Notes under the pieces: generated by a model
Seen by the model: only the letters and a program-made list of their open reading frames with translations
The model's database searches: none
What the model was told of the DNA's origin: nothing
Shown here: positions 16,901-25,447 of the stretch, one piece after another
How positions within the stretch are numbered: the stretch's first letter is position 1
How the letters are laid out: each line of letters opens with the position of its first letter
Assembly (NCBI GenBank): GCA_946617675.1
Contig: CAMOKH010000114.1
Span: 1 to 39,459 of the forward strand
Source: an uncultured Prevotellaceae bacterium
GTDB lineage: Bacteria > Bacteroidota > Bacteroidia > Bacteroidales > Bacteroidaceae
DNA: 39,459 bases
Reading direction: 5' to 3'
Made by a program: the position numbers and the translations under genes

Positions 16901-17329
16901 TTCGACGGCCGAGAACCAGAACGTGTCGCTGAAGGTATAAATGAGAGCGCCGACCATACCGGCAGCCTCGATAGCGATAAGGCGTGACGTGGTCAGCTCT
17001 TCCCAGCGGTCGATGAGCAGCCGGCGTGTCAGGTGCGTAATGGTCCAGAAGAGGAACAGGATACATGTTGCCGAGAGCAGTGCGCTCATGATGTTCACCC
17101 AGTAAGCCACCTGCGATGGGTCGCTGGCAAACTGTGAGAAGAGGTTGGCCGTCAGCATGAAGAATGGTGCCCCGGGCGGGTGTCCTACTTCAAGCCTATA
17201 GCCAGTGGTGATAAACTCGGGGCAGTCCCAGAACGAGGCTGTGGGTTCGATTGTGGAGCAATAGACGACGGCAGCCACCAGGAAGGCGAGCCATCCGCAG
17301 AGGTTGTCCACGATTCTGAATTGTTTCAT
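13988..17329 (-). CDS. DUF2723 multi-spanning membrane protein, glycosyltransferase-like
   Basis: A 1113-residue protein beginning with the DUF2723 signature: TIEPTASFWDCPEFI and LEVGHPPGAPFF. The N-terminal 600 residues or so contain about a dozen membrane segments; the rest is periplasmic, with NQTPVQPRERDYAYAGSF, FTNGDNDTFPLWY and a helical C-terminal region. The architecture is that of GT-C type glycosyltransferases with a conserved acidic first loop (WDCPE), and the family is suspected to transfer sugars to proteins or lipids. That function is family-level inference. It heads an operon with a deacetylase, consistent with envelope glycan work. Confidence 0.92.
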   Translation of the reverse strand: MKQFRIVDNLCGWLAFLVAAVVYCSTIEPTASFWDCPEFITTGYRLEVGHPPGAPFFMLTANLFSQFASDPSQVAYWVNIMSALLSATCILFLFWTITHLTRRLLIDRWEELTTSRLIAIEAAGMVGALIYTFSDTFWFSAVEGEVYAYSSAFTAVVFWLILKWEDHADEPHSDRWLVLIMYMTGLSIGVHLLNLLCLPAIVLVYYYRRFPNANARGSLLALLVSFALVAVVLYGVVPGIITVGGWFELLFVNTFGMPFNTGLYVYILCLAAAVIWAIYETQHATDKNLRRQNIAFMLAVGLLGVPFYGYGWTAFIIGVIVLALLWLILNRSYLPSGETKRVALVTPRLKNTVLLCMLMLMIGYSTYAVIVIRSDANPPMDQNSPEDIFTLGDYLGRDQYGQRPLFYGQAYTSQVALEADGRYCKPVMSTGKPVWQRKEKASPDEKDSYFIVRTKDEYKYAQNMLFPRMYDSGHAQDYETWMGGVSGSEQPYDRCGENIMVKMPSQWENLRFFLSYQCNWMYWRYFMWNFAGRQNDIQGHGELEHGNWLTGIAAIDNARLGDQSLLPDELKQNKGHNVFYCLPLLLGLIGLFWQSLRKGQKGIQQFWVVFFLFFMTGLAIVVYLNQTPVQPRERDYAYAGSFYAFAIWCGMGIAAIYDQLAKKLKKDYVGLAILVGLIGLLVPIQMASQTWDDHDRSGRYTCRDFGQNYLMTLQQEGNPIIFTNGDNDTFPLWYNQDTEGVRTDARVCNLSYLQTDWYIDQMRRPAYDSPSVPITWNRIEYCAGTNEYVQVDPSLKQEVLALYKEQPEQARQQFGDEPFELRNILKYWVRSTNADFHVIPTDTVYMTIDKEAVKRSGMMLQGDSIPDRMVISLKGKGALYKGDLMMLEMIDQCNWTRPIYVATTVGSENYMNLGDNFVQEGLANRITPFTTKGTGLKDFDTEKTFENVTKRYKFGNVSQKGIYLDETVMRMCYTHRRLLSQLALHLADEGDSVKTAQVLALAEKELPTYNVPADFASGSLDMARAYSAIGQKDKAKATIEQLWHKSSQYMQWYCSLSAQRFQSYQRECQMHLYILQMLTEIADELDEATGEQYSKKLESIFRTYQSKGGTIGY

Positions 17330-17360
17330 TCTTCTTTTGCTTTGTGGTTTATTTAGCTTG

Positions 17361-17368
17361 CAAAGTTA
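17361..17368 (-). promoter_or_regulatory. Promoter -7 box of the DUF2723 operon
   Basis: A perfect TAACTTTG on the minus strand, 31 bases upstream of the DUF2723 start codon. No convincing -33 TTTG is seen. Confidence 0.65.
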
Positions 17369-17381
17369 GTAAAAGTTTAGC

Positions 17382-17834
17382 TTATATAAATAATCCTACG
17401 CCGTAAATTAAGATAATATAACGGAATATCTTTCCCAGCGTAATGGCGATAAACGTGATAGCGACGTTAGCGCGCATCAGTCCCAGCAGGATGGTGATGG
17501 CAGAACCGAGCACGGGCAGGAAGGCGAAGAACCCCATCCAGGCACCTCGGCCCGCCATGAATCGCTCGGCCCGTTCCATGTCGCGTGGGCTGACGTGCAG
17601 GTATTTCTCGAACCACTCCACCTTGCCTAATCGGCCTACAAAGTAGTTTAGGCCCGAGCCGAGCACGTTGCCGACGGTGCCGTAGGCGGCCAGCAGCCAC
17701 GGGTCAAGGCCGGTGGCCATCAGTGTAGCCATGACCACCTCGCTCGAGAATGGGAAGACACTGCCAGCCAGGAACGAGGCCAGCAGCATGCCCAGGTAAC
17801 CGTAGCCGGTCAGAAAGTCAATGACGGCATCCAT
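17382..17834 (-). CDS. YqaA/DedA family (VTT domain) membrane protein
   Basis: A 150-residue membrane protein. The frame is open much further upstream, but only the part from MDAVIDFLTGYGYLG has family sequence; the upstream extension is an antisense-type shadow of the preceding gene. The VTT/DedA hallmarks are FPFSSEVV near the N-terminus and NVLGSGLNYFVGRLG, then GAWMGFFAFLPVLGSAITILLG near the end. DedA-superfamily proteins are linked to lipid flipping and membrane homeostasis. The start overlaps the upstream membrane protein gene by 25 bases. It is the last gene of the operon starting at 23802. Confidence 0.9.
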   Translation of the reverse strand: MDAVIDFLTGYGYLGMLLASFLAGSVFPFSSEVVMATLMATGLDPWLLAAYGTVGNVLGSGLNYFVGRLGKVEWFEKYLHVSPRDMERAERFMAGRGAWMGFFAFLPVLGSAITILLGLMRANVAITFIAITLGKIFRYIILIYGVGLFI

Positions 17835-18781
17835 AAGTTTAGGATCGTGAGCAGCAGTGCGACGGTACAGATGACGTAGAAGGCTATGTTGGTGTAGCGC
17901 GTGTAGGTGAGCGAGAGGAAATGGGCAATGAGTGGTGAGACGTTGATGATGAGTATGCGGATGAGCATGTCGTAGTGCTGCGGCTGCAACACGATGAAGA
18001 CCGTCGTCAGCATCCACGCTTGGATGAAACAGCCGAAGAGCAGACGGATGCGTATGCCGTCGGCCGATTTCTGTCGCCAGTAGTGTATGGTGCCGGTGAT
18101 CCCTAAAGCCACGACGAAGACGAATAGCAGCAGTTCGTTGACGGTGACTTGCTGGTAGTCGAACGGCAGTTGGAAGTCGGCGATGGCCGCGAAATGGCGC
18201 AAGAGCATGCCGGTGCCGCCCTGATAGACCAGCAGCGGTACGGCAAACCAGTAGGGCAACAGTAGTCCGATGATGGAGGCGAAAAACGTACGCCAGCTGA
18301 GCGACGTGAGCCTGAAGAACATCATTGCCCAGAGCAGGGGCACGTAGTACAGGATCTGTATGAAGACGGTGCTGGCCAGTCCGACGCAGAGGAAGGCGTA
18401 GAATATCCAGCCTACGGCCTGCTTGTTCTGGTAGCTGTGGAATCCGGCGATGTAGGATGCCACGACACACAACTGGACGATGGACCCGCCGAGCGAGCCG
18501 AACAAGAAACAGCCGGCACAGAGCAGCACGATGAACGAGCAGGAGACGGTGCGGCTGTAGATGCGGATGAGGGCGTTGCTGTTGTTCAGCTCCACCATGA
18601 GGTAGGCCGAAATGAGGAAGCAGGCGAACTGCACCCACGCCCCCTTCATTACCTCGGCGGTAGTGATGGGTATGGCGGGAATGAGCAGTCCGCTGGCTAT
18701 CCACACCCCGATGGCATAGACGACGACCATCGGCAGCGTGAAGCGGCTCTCGGCAACATGGTTCTGTGTACGTTTAACCAT
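17810..18781 (-). CDS. Integral membrane protein, unknown function
   Basis: A 323-residue protein with about nine to ten hydrophobic segments, starting MVKRTQNHVAESRF and then entering the membrane. There are no catalytic motifs I can point to. Similar uncharacterised membrane proteins (DUF6427-like) stand next to purine and pyrimidine genes in other Bacteroidota, but that match is from memory and tentative. It begins 3 bases after the purD stop and overlaps the YqaA-type gene by 25 bases, so it is tightly coupled to both. Confidence 0.8.
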   Translation of the reverse strand: MVKRTQNHVAESRFTLPMVVVYAIGVWIASGLLIPAIPITTAEVMKGAWVQFACFLISAYLMVELNNSNALIRIYSRTVSCSFIVLLCAGCFLFGSLGGSIVQLCVVASYIAGFHSYQNKQAVGWIFYAFLCVGLASTVFIQILYYVPLLWAMMFFRLTSLSWRTFFASIIGLLLPYWFAVPLLVYQGGTGMLLRHFAAIADFQLPFDYQQVTVNELLLFVFVVALGITGTIHYWRQKSADGIRIRLLFGCFIQAWMLTTVFIVLQPQHYDMLIRILIINVSPLIAHFLSLTYTRYTNIAFYVICTVALLLTILNLWMPSLTF

Positions 18782-18784
18782 TGC

Positions 18785-20077
18785 TTACAGGTCGGCACCG
18801 ATGTCGCGGCGGAAGTAGCGGTCCTGGAACTCTATCTTCTGGGCCTCAGTGAACGACTTCCTTAAAGCTTCGGCCTTGTCCTTGCCGTAGGACGAGACGG
18901 CGATGACGCGGCCGCCGTTGGTGACAAGCCTCTCCCCCGGCCCCTCCCCCGTAGGGAGGGGAGCCATAGCCGTGCCAGCGTGGAATACGATGGAGCCTTC
19001 GACCTGGTCAATGCCTGTGATTTCGTAGCCTTTCTTATAGGCTTCGGGATAGCCGCCGCTGACCAACATGACGCAGACGGCGGAGCGCTCGTCGAACTCG
19101 ACGTTGTATTCGTCGAGACAACCGTTGGCTACTCCCTCGAAGAGGTCGACAATGTCGGTCTTCAGGCGCAGCATGACGGTCTCCGTTTCGGGGTCGCCCA
19201 TGCGGCAGTTGTACTCAATGACCTTCGGCTCGCCGTCGCAGTTGATGAGTCCGAAGAAGATGAAGCCCTTGTAGTCGATGCCTTCGGCAGCCAGACCTTC
19301 TACCGTGGGCCGTATGATGCGCTGCTCCACCTTCTGCATCCACTCGCGGGTGGCAAAGGGCACAGGCGAGACGCTGCCCATGCCGCCGGTGTTCAGCCCC
19401 GTGTCGTGCTCGCCGATGCGCTTGTAGTCCTTGGCCTCGGGCAGTATCTGGTAGTGCTGGCCGTCGGTCAGCACGAAGACCGAGCATTCAATGCCGCTGA
19501 GGAACTCCTCGATGACGACGCGGTTGCTGGCGTTGCCGAACATACCGCCGAGCATCTCGCTGAGTTCGTGCTTAGCCTCGTCGAGCGTCGGCAGTATCAG
19601 CACGCCCTTGCCGGCGCAGAGACCGTCGGCCTTCAGCACATAGGGCGGCTGGAGAGTCTCCAGGAAGGCGAAACCGTCCTGTATGGTGGCGGGGGTGAAC
19701 GTCTGGTAGCGGGCGGTGGGTATCTGGTGGCGCTGCATGAAGCCCTTGGCAAAGTCCTTCGACCCCTCGAGCACGGCGCCGGCTTTCGACGGGCCGATGA
19801 CGGGCACGTCCTTTGTCCTCGGGTCGGCCTTCAGGTCGTCGTAGATACCCTTCACCAGCGGGTCTTCCGGTCCGACGACAACCATCTGTATGTCGTTGTC
19901 GGCCACGAACTGCTTGACGCCCTCGAAGTCGTCGGCCTTCATGGCTACGTTCTCGCCGCACTGCGAGGTGCCAGCGTTGCCTGGTGCTATAAACAGTTTC
20001 TCACACTTGCTGCTCTGTGCAATCTTCCATGCTAAGGCGTGCTCGCGGCCGCCGCTGCCTAATAATAATATCTTCAT
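18785..20077 (-). CDS. purD: Phosphoribosylamine-glycine ligase
   Basis: A 430-residue ATP-grasp enzyme of purine synthesis that joins phosphoribosylamine to glycine. Visible: the N-terminal [11 protein letters not shown], the ATP-binding [13 protein letters not shown] (147-159), [22 protein letters not shown] (225-235) and metal-site residues in [14 protein letters not shown] (286-299). Residues about 373-384 ([12 protein letters not shown]) interrupt the C-terminal segment between HAGTAMA and VTNGGRV, where other PurD proteins have only a few residues. This loop is encoded by a copy of the GC-rich palindromic element. The active site is far from it, so the enzyme is expected to work. A run of 7-nt units lies immediately before the start. 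Confidence 0.96.
   Translation of the reverse strand: MKILLLGSGGREHALAWKIAQSSKCEKLFIAPGNAGTSQCGENVAMKADDFEGVKQFVADNDIQMVVVGPEDPLVKGIYDDLKADPRTKDVPVIGPSKAGAVLEGSKDFAKGFMQRHQIPTARYQTFTPATIQDGFAFLETLQPPYVLKADGLCAGKGVLILPTLDEAKHELSEMLGGMFGNASNRVVIEEFLSGIECSVFVLTDGQHYQILPEAKDYKRIGEHDTGLNTGGMGSVSPVPFATREWMQKVEQRIIRPTVEGLAAEGIDYKGFIFFGLINCDGEPKVIEYNCRMGDPETETVMLRLKTDIVDLFEGVANGCLDEYNVEFDERSAVCVMLVSGGYPEAYKKGYEITGIDQVEGSIVFHAGTAMAPLPTGEGPGERLVTNGGRVIAVSSYGKDKAEALRKSFTEAQKIEFQDRYFRRDIGADL
18927..18966 (-). repeat. GC-rich palindromic element copy C, inside purD
   Basis: An 8-bp stem pairs CCCCTCCC (18941-18948) with GGGAGGGG (18954-18961), flanked by a second C-rich block. It is in frame and encodes [12 protein letters not shown] of PurD. 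Confidence 0.8.
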
Positions 20078-20082
20078 GCTAT

Positions 20083-20117
20083 TTTCGATTTACGATTTTC
20101 GACTTTCAATAATCAAT
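20083..20117 (-). repeat. Heptanucleotide repeat before purD
   Basis: Five consecutive 7-nt units with the pattern A/G-T-C/T-G-A/T-A/T-A/T fill the spacer between the S9 peptidase stop and the purD ATG. Units such as ATCGAAA and ATTGAAA are diverged but keep the exact period. Five bases separate the last unit from the start codon. Confidence 0.7.
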
Positions 20118-22292
20118 TTACTTCAGGTAGTCCTCGAAGTACTGCGTGATACGTTCGTGGAGATGGACGCTGGCGTGGCCACGCATGTTGTGAGGCTCGC
20201 CAGGGTAGGCAAAGAAGTCGGGCTGGGTGCCGGCCTTGATGCAGGCGTCGAGGAACGACAGGCAGTGCTGGGGCACCACCGTCGCGTCGTTGTAGCCCGT
20301 TATGATTTGCAGGCGGCCCTTCAGGTTCTTGGCCTGGCTGAGCAGGCTGCACTTGGCGTAGCCCTCGGGGTTCTGTTGCGGGGTGTCCATGTAGCGCTCG
20401 CCGTACATCACCTCGTACCACTTCCAGTCGATGACGGGGCCGCCGGCCACGCCCACCTTGAACACGTCGGGGTAGTTGGTCATCAGCGAGATGGTCATGT
20501 AACCGCCGTAAGACCAGCCGTGTACGCCGAGACGGTCGGCATCGACGTAAGGCAGCGACTTCAGATAGTCAACGCCCTTCATCTGGTCCTTCATCTCCAC
20601 CTGACCGAGCTGTCGGAAGGTGGCCTGCTCGAAGTCGCGGCCGCGGTTCTCCGAGCCTCGGTTGTCGAGTATGAAGACGATGTAGCCTTTCTGTGCCATG
20701 TAGGTCTCCCACGAGCGGCTGGCCCAGTGCCACGAGGCTTCGACGTTGTGGGCGTGCGGTCCGCCGTAGACGTAGACCACGGTGGGATATTTCTTCGTGG
20801 GGTCGAAGTTGTGAGGCTTCACCATGCGGTAGTAGAGGTCTGTCTCGCCGTCGGCGGCCTTGATGCTGCCACACTCGAAGATGGGCTGCTGGTAGTCTGC
20901 CCACGGGTCGTCGGCCTCTAAGAGGCTTGTGTGGCGTGGCTGTTTCGATGTGAGGTCTATGACGTCGATGCAGCGGGGGCGTGTAGGCGTCGAGAATCTG
21001 TCGATAAGCAGGTCGCCCGATGCCGACAGCACGCCGCGGTGTACGCCGTCTACGCTTTCAAGGGCTTTCATCTGCCCGTTTGTCACGTTGACGCTGTAGA
21101 GCCGGCGGTGCAGCGGATGCTCCTTGTTGGCCGCGATGACAATGCTCTTCGACTTCTTGTTGAAGCCCAGTACGTCGAGAACCACCCAAGGACCCTTAGT
21201 GATCTGCTTTACCATTTCGCCCTTTATATTATATAGGTATAGGTGGTTGTAGCCGTCGCGCTGGCTCTGTAGGATAAAGAGGTTCTTGTCCCATGGCAGG
21301 AACTCGATGGGGTGGAGCGGCTCAACGTACTTGTCGCTCGTCTCGCGGCAGAGCTCGTATTTGCGCTTGCCTGTAGCGGCGTCGTAGCAGACGAGGCGGC
21401 AATCGTTCTGGTCGCGGTTCAGCTCCTGCAGGTAGATGGTCTTCGAGTCGGGGCTCCAGGCCAGGTTGGTGAAGTAGCACGTCTGCTGCAGTGCCGTTGC
21501 GGCAACGTCGACGGCAGGGGTCTGTAGGTAGGTGGTCTTGCCCGTCGTGAGGTCGTAGACGCCGATGGTGACGACGTGGGTGTTGGTGCCGGTCATCGGA
21601 TATTTGTCGGGCTCATGGGTGGCGATGCGCGGGAAGATGTCCACCTGCGGGTAGTCAGTCACCATCGACTGGTCCATGCGGTAGAAGGCCAGACGCTGGC
21701 CGTCGGGGCTCCAGAAGGTGCCCTTCGTGATGCCGAATTCGTCGCGGTGGACGCTCTGGCCGTAGACGATCTCACGCGAGCCGTCGGTAGTCAGCTGTTG
21801 AGTGCCCCCCTTGCCGTCGGCGACGTAGAGCTGGCAGTCCTTGACGTAGGCCGTGGCCCTTGACTGCGGGCACCAGTCGTTGGCCTCCTCACCGGAGATG
21901 CTGTCCTGCCACACAACCTGCTTGGCCTTGAAGTCGACCAGGATAAAGGCGTGGCGGTTGCCGACGGCCACCAGTGGCTTGTTGGGGTAGGGGAACGTGG
22001 CGTTCATCAAGTGACGCACGTATCGTTCGTCGTCGCTCTTTGCCCATTTGTTGATGTCGTCGAGGGTGAAGAGCAGGCGCTTCCTGCCCGTCTTGGCGTC
22101 AATGGTGTAACATTCCTCCACATCGGTCTGTACGAGCTGGTCGCCCCACCACGTGAGCCACATGTTCTTGGGCTGCAGGTTGGCGTAGTTGTTGCCGCCG
22201 AAGTTCAGGTCCTCAAGTGTGAAAAGCTTGTCTTGCGCTGTCATTGATAGTGCCAGTGATAAGAACAGGAGCAGTGTCTTAATCCTCGTCAT
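20118..22292 (-). CDS. Prolyl oligopeptidase family S9 (DPP-IV-like) secreted peptidase
   Basis: With the start at 22292 (MTRIKTLLLFLSLALSMTAQ) the product has 724 residues and a clear signal peptide; the frame extends 26 codons upstream, but that part lacks signal character. The N-terminal two thirds form a beta-propeller (DPP-IV N domain), and the C-terminal third is the alpha/beta-hydrolase with the nucleophile in HGWSYGGYM (S594), Asp in TGYNDATV (D669) and His in GEPHNM (H701). This is the arrangement of dipeptidyl peptidase IV, which removes X-Pro or X-Ala dipeptides in the periplasm. The start overlaps the methyltransferase gene by 14 bases. Confidence 0.93.
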   Translation of the reverse strand: MTRIKTLLLFLSLALSMTAQDKLFTLEDLNFGGNNYANLQPKNMWLTWWGDQLVQTDVEECYTIDAKTGRKRLLFTLDDINKWAKSDDERYVRHLMNATFPYPNKPLVAVGNRHAFILVDFKAKQVVWQDSISGEEANDWCPQSRATAYVKDCQLYVADGKGGTQQLTTDGSREIVYGQSVHRDEFGITKGTFWSPDGQRLAFYRMDQSMVTDYPQVDIFPRIATHEPDKYPMTGTNTHVVTIGVYDLTTGKTTYLQTPAVDVAATALQQTCYFTNLAWSPDSKTIYLQELNRDQNDCRLVCYDAATGKRKYELCRETSDKYVEPLHPIEFLPWDKNLFILQSQRDGYNHLYLYNIKGEMVKQITKGPWVVLDVLGFNKKSKSIVIAANKEHPLHRRLYSVNVTNGQMKALESVDGVHRGVLSASGDLLIDRFSTPTRPRCIDVIDLTSKQPRHTSLLEADDPWADYQQPIFECGSIKAADGETDLYYRMVKPHNFDPTKKYPTVVYVYGGPHAHNVEASWHWASRSWETYMAQKGYIVFILDNRGSENRGRDFEQATFRQLGQVEMKDQMKGVDYLKSLPYVDADRLGVHGWSYGGYMTISLMTNYPDVFKVGVAGGPVIDWKWYEVMYGERYMDTPQQNPEGYAKCSLLSQAKNLKGRLQIITGYNDATVVPQHCLSFLDACIKAGTQPDFFAYPGEPHNMRGHASVHLHERITQYFEDYLK

Positions 22293-23802
22293 CGTTGTCG
22301 AATCTGTTATGTCTCTTACCAAAACTGCGCTTGTCGCCGCGGTCGAAGCTGCGTTTGTCATTGCGCTCAAAGCCCCGCTTGTCGCCGCGGTCGAAGCGGC
22401 CTTTGCCGGATCTCTGGAAGCGGTCGTCCCCGTGTCCCCTCTGCTCGCGCTGTTCCCTTGACTCGCGGGGGCGGCGCTCCTTACGGTCGTCGAACACGTC
22501 GTGGCGGTGGAAGGTGAACGAGCGGATGTCGCCTCCCTCGTTCTGCTCCTGTTCCTCTAACCGTTGCTTGAACTCGCGGTTCTTCTTGAAGCGGTGCTTC
22601 TCGGCCATCTGACGCTTCTCATCCTCGCTTTTCACGGTGCCGCCTTCTGAGCGGAACACCTTCATCTTGCCGTCGAACATCTGGTACTTGCGGAACTCGC
22701 ACTCTAACGAGCCATTGTAGAGCGGAATCTTGATAGAGGGCTTCAGTCCTATCTGGTCGAAGCACTCCTCGCGATAGCTAAGCACCCAGGCGTCGTTGCC
22801 CGTGAACTCGTGCTTCAGCCGCTCGCCTATCATCTTGTAGGTACCTAAGAGGTCGGGCGTCGTGATGCGCTCGCCGTAGGGCGGGTTGGTTACGATGATG
22901 CTCTTCTCCGTGGGCTGCTTGAAGTCCTTGAAGTCCTGCTGCTCGATGGTGATGTGGGCCGACAGTCCGGCGGCCTGCACGTTGCGGCGCGCGGTGTTGA
23001 CGGCTTTCGGGTCGACGTCGTAGCCGTAGAAGCGGCAATTGACGCTGTCCTTCTCGTGTTCCTCGCAGTCGTTGTAGATGCGGTCGAACAGCTCGGCGTC
23101 GAAGTCGGGCCATTTCTCGAAGGCAAACTCCTTGCGGAACAGCCCCGGCGCCATGTTCAGTGCAATGAGCGCTGCCTCAATGAGCAGTGTGCCCGAGCCG
23201 CACATGGGGTCGATGAAGTCGGTGTCGCCCTGCCAGCCCGTCAGCATGATCATGCCAGCGGCAAGCACCTCGTTGAGCGGGGCCTCCATCGTCTCCTGGC
23301 GGTAGCCACGGCGGTGGAGCGACTCGCCGCTGCTGTCGAGCGAGAGCGTACACTGGTCTTCGGCGATGTGTATGTTCAGCCTGATGTCGGGGTTAGCCAC
23401 CGAGATGTTGGGACGGCTCCCGGTCTTCTCGCGGAACTGGTCGACAATGGCATCCTTTACCTTGTAGCTGACGAATTTCGAGTGGCGGAACTCCTCAGAG
23501 AAGACAACCGAATCGACGGCAAACGTCTTGTCGTTGTCGAGGTACTCTGTCCAGTCAATCTTGCGGATTGCCTCGTAGACATCGTCGGCACTCTTGGCCT
23601 TGAAATGTCGTATAGGCTTGAGAATCTTAATAGCGGTGTGCAACTGGAAGTTAGCACGGTACAGCATCTCCTTGTCGCCCCTAAACGACACCATGCGCCG
23701 CCCTGTCTTTACGTCGTTAGCCCCCAGTTGGGTCAGTTCTTTCGCCAATACGGGCTCTAAGCCCATAAATGTCTTGGCGATGATTTCGAATGTTTGTTCC
23801 AT
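22279..23802 (-). CDS. RlmL-like 23S rRNA methyltransferase with repetitive basic tail
   Basis: A 507-residue protein. Residues 1-160 hold a THUMP-type RNA-binding region, followed by an SAM methyltransferase domain with DPMCGSGT (198-205) and NPPYGER (306-312), as in the N2-guanine 23S rRNA methyltransferase RlmL. From about residue 430 the sequence becomes low-complexity and charged, with REQREQRGHGDDRF and repeated GDKRSFDR-like blocks; three of these come from a 24-nt tandem repeat. Such tails resemble RGG-type RNA-binding regions. It is the first gene of the five-gene operon ending at 17382, under a good promoter. The exact target base is inferred from the family. Confidence 0.9.
   Translation of the reverse strand: MEQTFEIIAKTFMGLEPVLAKELTQLGANDVKTGRRMVSFRGDKEMLYRANFQLHTAIKILKPIRHFKAKSADDVYEAIRKIDWTEYLDNDKTFAVDSVVFSEEFRHSKFVSYKVKDAIVDQFREKTGSRPNISVANPDIRLNIHIAEDQCTLSLDSSGESLHRRGYRQETMEAPLNEVLAAGMIMLTGWQGDTDFIDPMCGSGTLLIEAALIALNMAPGLFRKEFAFEKWPDFDAELFDRIYNDCEEHEKDSVNCRFYGYDVDPKAVNTARRNVQAAGLSAHITIEQQDFKDFKQPTEKSIIVTNPPYGERITTPDLLGTYKMIGERLKHEFTGNDAWVLSYREECFDQIGLKPSIKIPLYNGSLECEFRKYQMFDGKMKVFRSEGGTVKSEDEKRQMAEKHRFKKNREFKQRLEEQEQNEGGDIRSFTFHRHDVFDDRKERRPRESREQREQRGHGDDRFQRSGKGRFDRGDKRGFERNDKRSFDRGDKRSFGKRHNRFDNDDED
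22328..22399 (-). repeat. Three 24-nt tandem repeats in the methyltransferase tail
   Basis: Units at 22328-22351, 22352-22375 and 22376-22399; the first and third differ at only two positions, the middle is more diverged. Each encodes eight residues of the RFDRGDKR type, so copy-number change keeps the reading frame. Confidence 0.85.
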
Positions 23803-23829
23803 TAAATATAAAATGCGTATTTCGGGCTA

Positions 23830-23861
23830 CAAAGATACAACAAATACGGCATAAAAGCAAA
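23830..23861 (-). promoter_or_regulatory. Promoter of the methyltransferase-S9-purD operon
   Basis: Minus strand -33 TTTG (23858-23861), 20-nt spacer, perfect -7 TATCTTTG (23830-23837), 28 bases before the start codon. Confidence 0.82.
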
Positions 23862-23900
23862 ATAATTCCCAAAATAATTTCCAAAATCAAAATAATTGTG

Positions 23901-23908
23901 TAATTTTG
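23901..23908 (+). promoter_or_regulatory. Promoter -7 box of the Wzi-like gene
   Basis: TAATTTTG fits the -7 consensus, with ATTTCC rather than TTTG near -33. The implied transcript start near 23915 leaves almost no leader for an ATG at 23921 but about 20 nt for the one at 23936. Confidence 0.6.
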
Positions 23909-23920
23909 CGCTGGCTATAG

Positions 23921-25447
23921 ATGAGATTACGGACAATGCTAACGAAAAGAACACGATTTGCCCTCGGGGCGGCTCTTACCTTTTTGCCTCTGCTGGCAAG
24001 TGCTCAGGACTCCCTGCCGACGCGCATTTCCTATGTCCTGCAGACTGAAGCCTCAGTGGGCACGGGCGACTACTCGGCTTACCAACTGGTGACCAATCGC
24101 CACCATATTCATTCCACGCGGCCAAACACTGCCTATGTCCGGGGAGCCCTCAGCGTCGAGCATGCCCTGGGTGGCGGTGCTGTGCTCTCAGGCTGCGTCG
24201 ATGGCGTGGCCTCGCTGCACGCCGACCATCAGGTCTACCTCCAGCAGTGCTATGCCAACCTGACCTACAAGTCGTTCTTCCTCGAGGCTGGGGCGCGCGA
24301 GGAGCCGCCCGTACTGCGCGACGCCGAGCTGTCGAGCGGTCCTTTTGCCAAGGGCATCAACGCCAAGCCGGTGCCACAGCTTCACCTCGGTACCAACGGC
24401 TTTGTTGACATCCCCTTCACGCGTGGCTGGCTTCAGGCCAACTTTGACGGTGGCTATGGCGTCTTCCTCGACGGCGACTACCGCGAGCAGGCCTACCGCC
24501 GCTCGCCCGTCGTCAACTACCGCTATGCCACGGGCATCCTCTACCACCAGAAGCACCTCTACTTCCGTTCTAACCCCACCAAGCCCCTTTTCGTCACCGT
24601 GGGCATTGAGCACGTCGTCCAGTTTGCCGGTACGAAGCACGATTTCGTCGACAAAGATTACCCCAAGACCGTCAAGAAGCCAGCCAGCCTCAAGGCCTTC
24701 TGGAACGTCATCCTGCCCCTCGGCGATAACAAGTACTTCGAGAATGAAGCCATGGAGGACTGGGTCTACGGCAACCACCTCGGCTCCATGACCGTCCAGC
24801 TCGGCTGGAACATCGACCGCCACCACCAGCTCGAGGCCTATCTCGACAACCCCTTCGAGGATGGCTCCGGCATACGCAAGGGCAACGGGTGGGACGGCCT
24901 CTGGGGACTGCGTTACAGCAATACCAAGCCAGGCCCCCAGCTCGTCAGGCGGGCCGTCGCCGAGTATCTTCAGACCACCAACCAGTCAGGTCCACTCCAC
25001 TGGGACCGTGGCGACTATCCAGAGCCTGCCCGGAGCCAGATTACTGATCTCGTCGTCGGCAACGACAGCTACTATAACCACACCTTCTATAGCAGTTACG
25101 ACCACTACGGTATGGCCTTGGGTACAGCCCTGCTCCTTTCACCTATTTATAATAAGGACGGTCAGATGATGTTCAGCGACAGCCGAGTCAAGGCTTGGCA
25201 TCTCGGCTTATGTGGCGAGCTGACCGATAACATCTCCTATATCGCCAAGGGCTCCTACCGCGAGGGCTGGGGAACCTATAATGCCCCGCTGCCAATAAAG
25301 CACCACTCCTTCGACGCCCTCGTCAAGGGTGTTTACCACACTGGACCCTGGCAACTCGGCGCCTCCTATGCCTTCGACCTTGGAAATATCTATGGCGACT
25401 GCCACACGTTTAACTTTAATGTAGCTTATCATGGGAAAATTCTTTAG
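23921..25447 (+). CDS. Capsule assembly Wzi-like outer-membrane protein
   Basis: A 508-residue protein with a signal peptide ending in LLASAQ, then alternating beta-strand sequence rich in Tyr, Gly and Trp, as expected for a beta-barrel. Segments such as ARFEEPPVL-like AGAREEPPVL, LHLGTNGFVDIPFTRGWL and the C-terminal strands fit the Bacteroidota Wzi-like family, which helps anchor or display capsule or exopolysaccharide at the cell surface. The ATG at 23936 (MLTKRTRF) is an equally good or better start, giving a tidier signal peptide and a normal leader. The next gene overlaps its end by 17 bases. Confidence 0.82.
   Translation: MRLRTMLTKRTRFALGAALTFLPLLASAQDSLPTRISYVLQTEASVGTGDYSAYQLVTNRHHIHSTRPNTAYVRGALSVEHALGGGAVLSGCVDGVASLHADHQVYLQQCYANLTYKSFFLEAGAREEPPVLRDAELSSGPFAKGINAKPVPQLHLGTNGFVDIPFTRGWLQANFDGGYGVFLDGDYREQAYRRSPVVNYRYATGILYHQKHLYFRSNPTKPLFVTVGIEHVVQFAGTKHDFVDKDYPKTVKKPASLKAFWNVILPLGDNKYFENEAMEDWVYGNHLGSMTVQLGWNIDRHHQLEAYLDNPFEDGSGIRKGNGWDGLWGLRYSNTKPGPQLVRRAVAEYLQTTNQSGPLHWDRGDYPEPARSQITDLVVGNDSYYNHTFYSSYDHYGMALGTALLLSPIYNKDGQMMFSDSRVKAWHLGLCGELTDNISYIAKGSYREGWGTYNAPLPIKHHSFDALVKGVYHTGPWQLGASYAFDLGNIYGDCHTFNFNVAYHGKIL

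Noticed and set aside
17835..18704. Upstream extension of the YqaA/DedA frame to 440 codons
   Set aside because: The added part is a frame-shifted shadow of the membrane protein at 17810-18781, rich in Arg and His, with no domain.
22328..22399. 24-nt repeats as a CRISPR array
   Set aside because: The units are directly adjacent with no spacers and encode a protein tail in frame.
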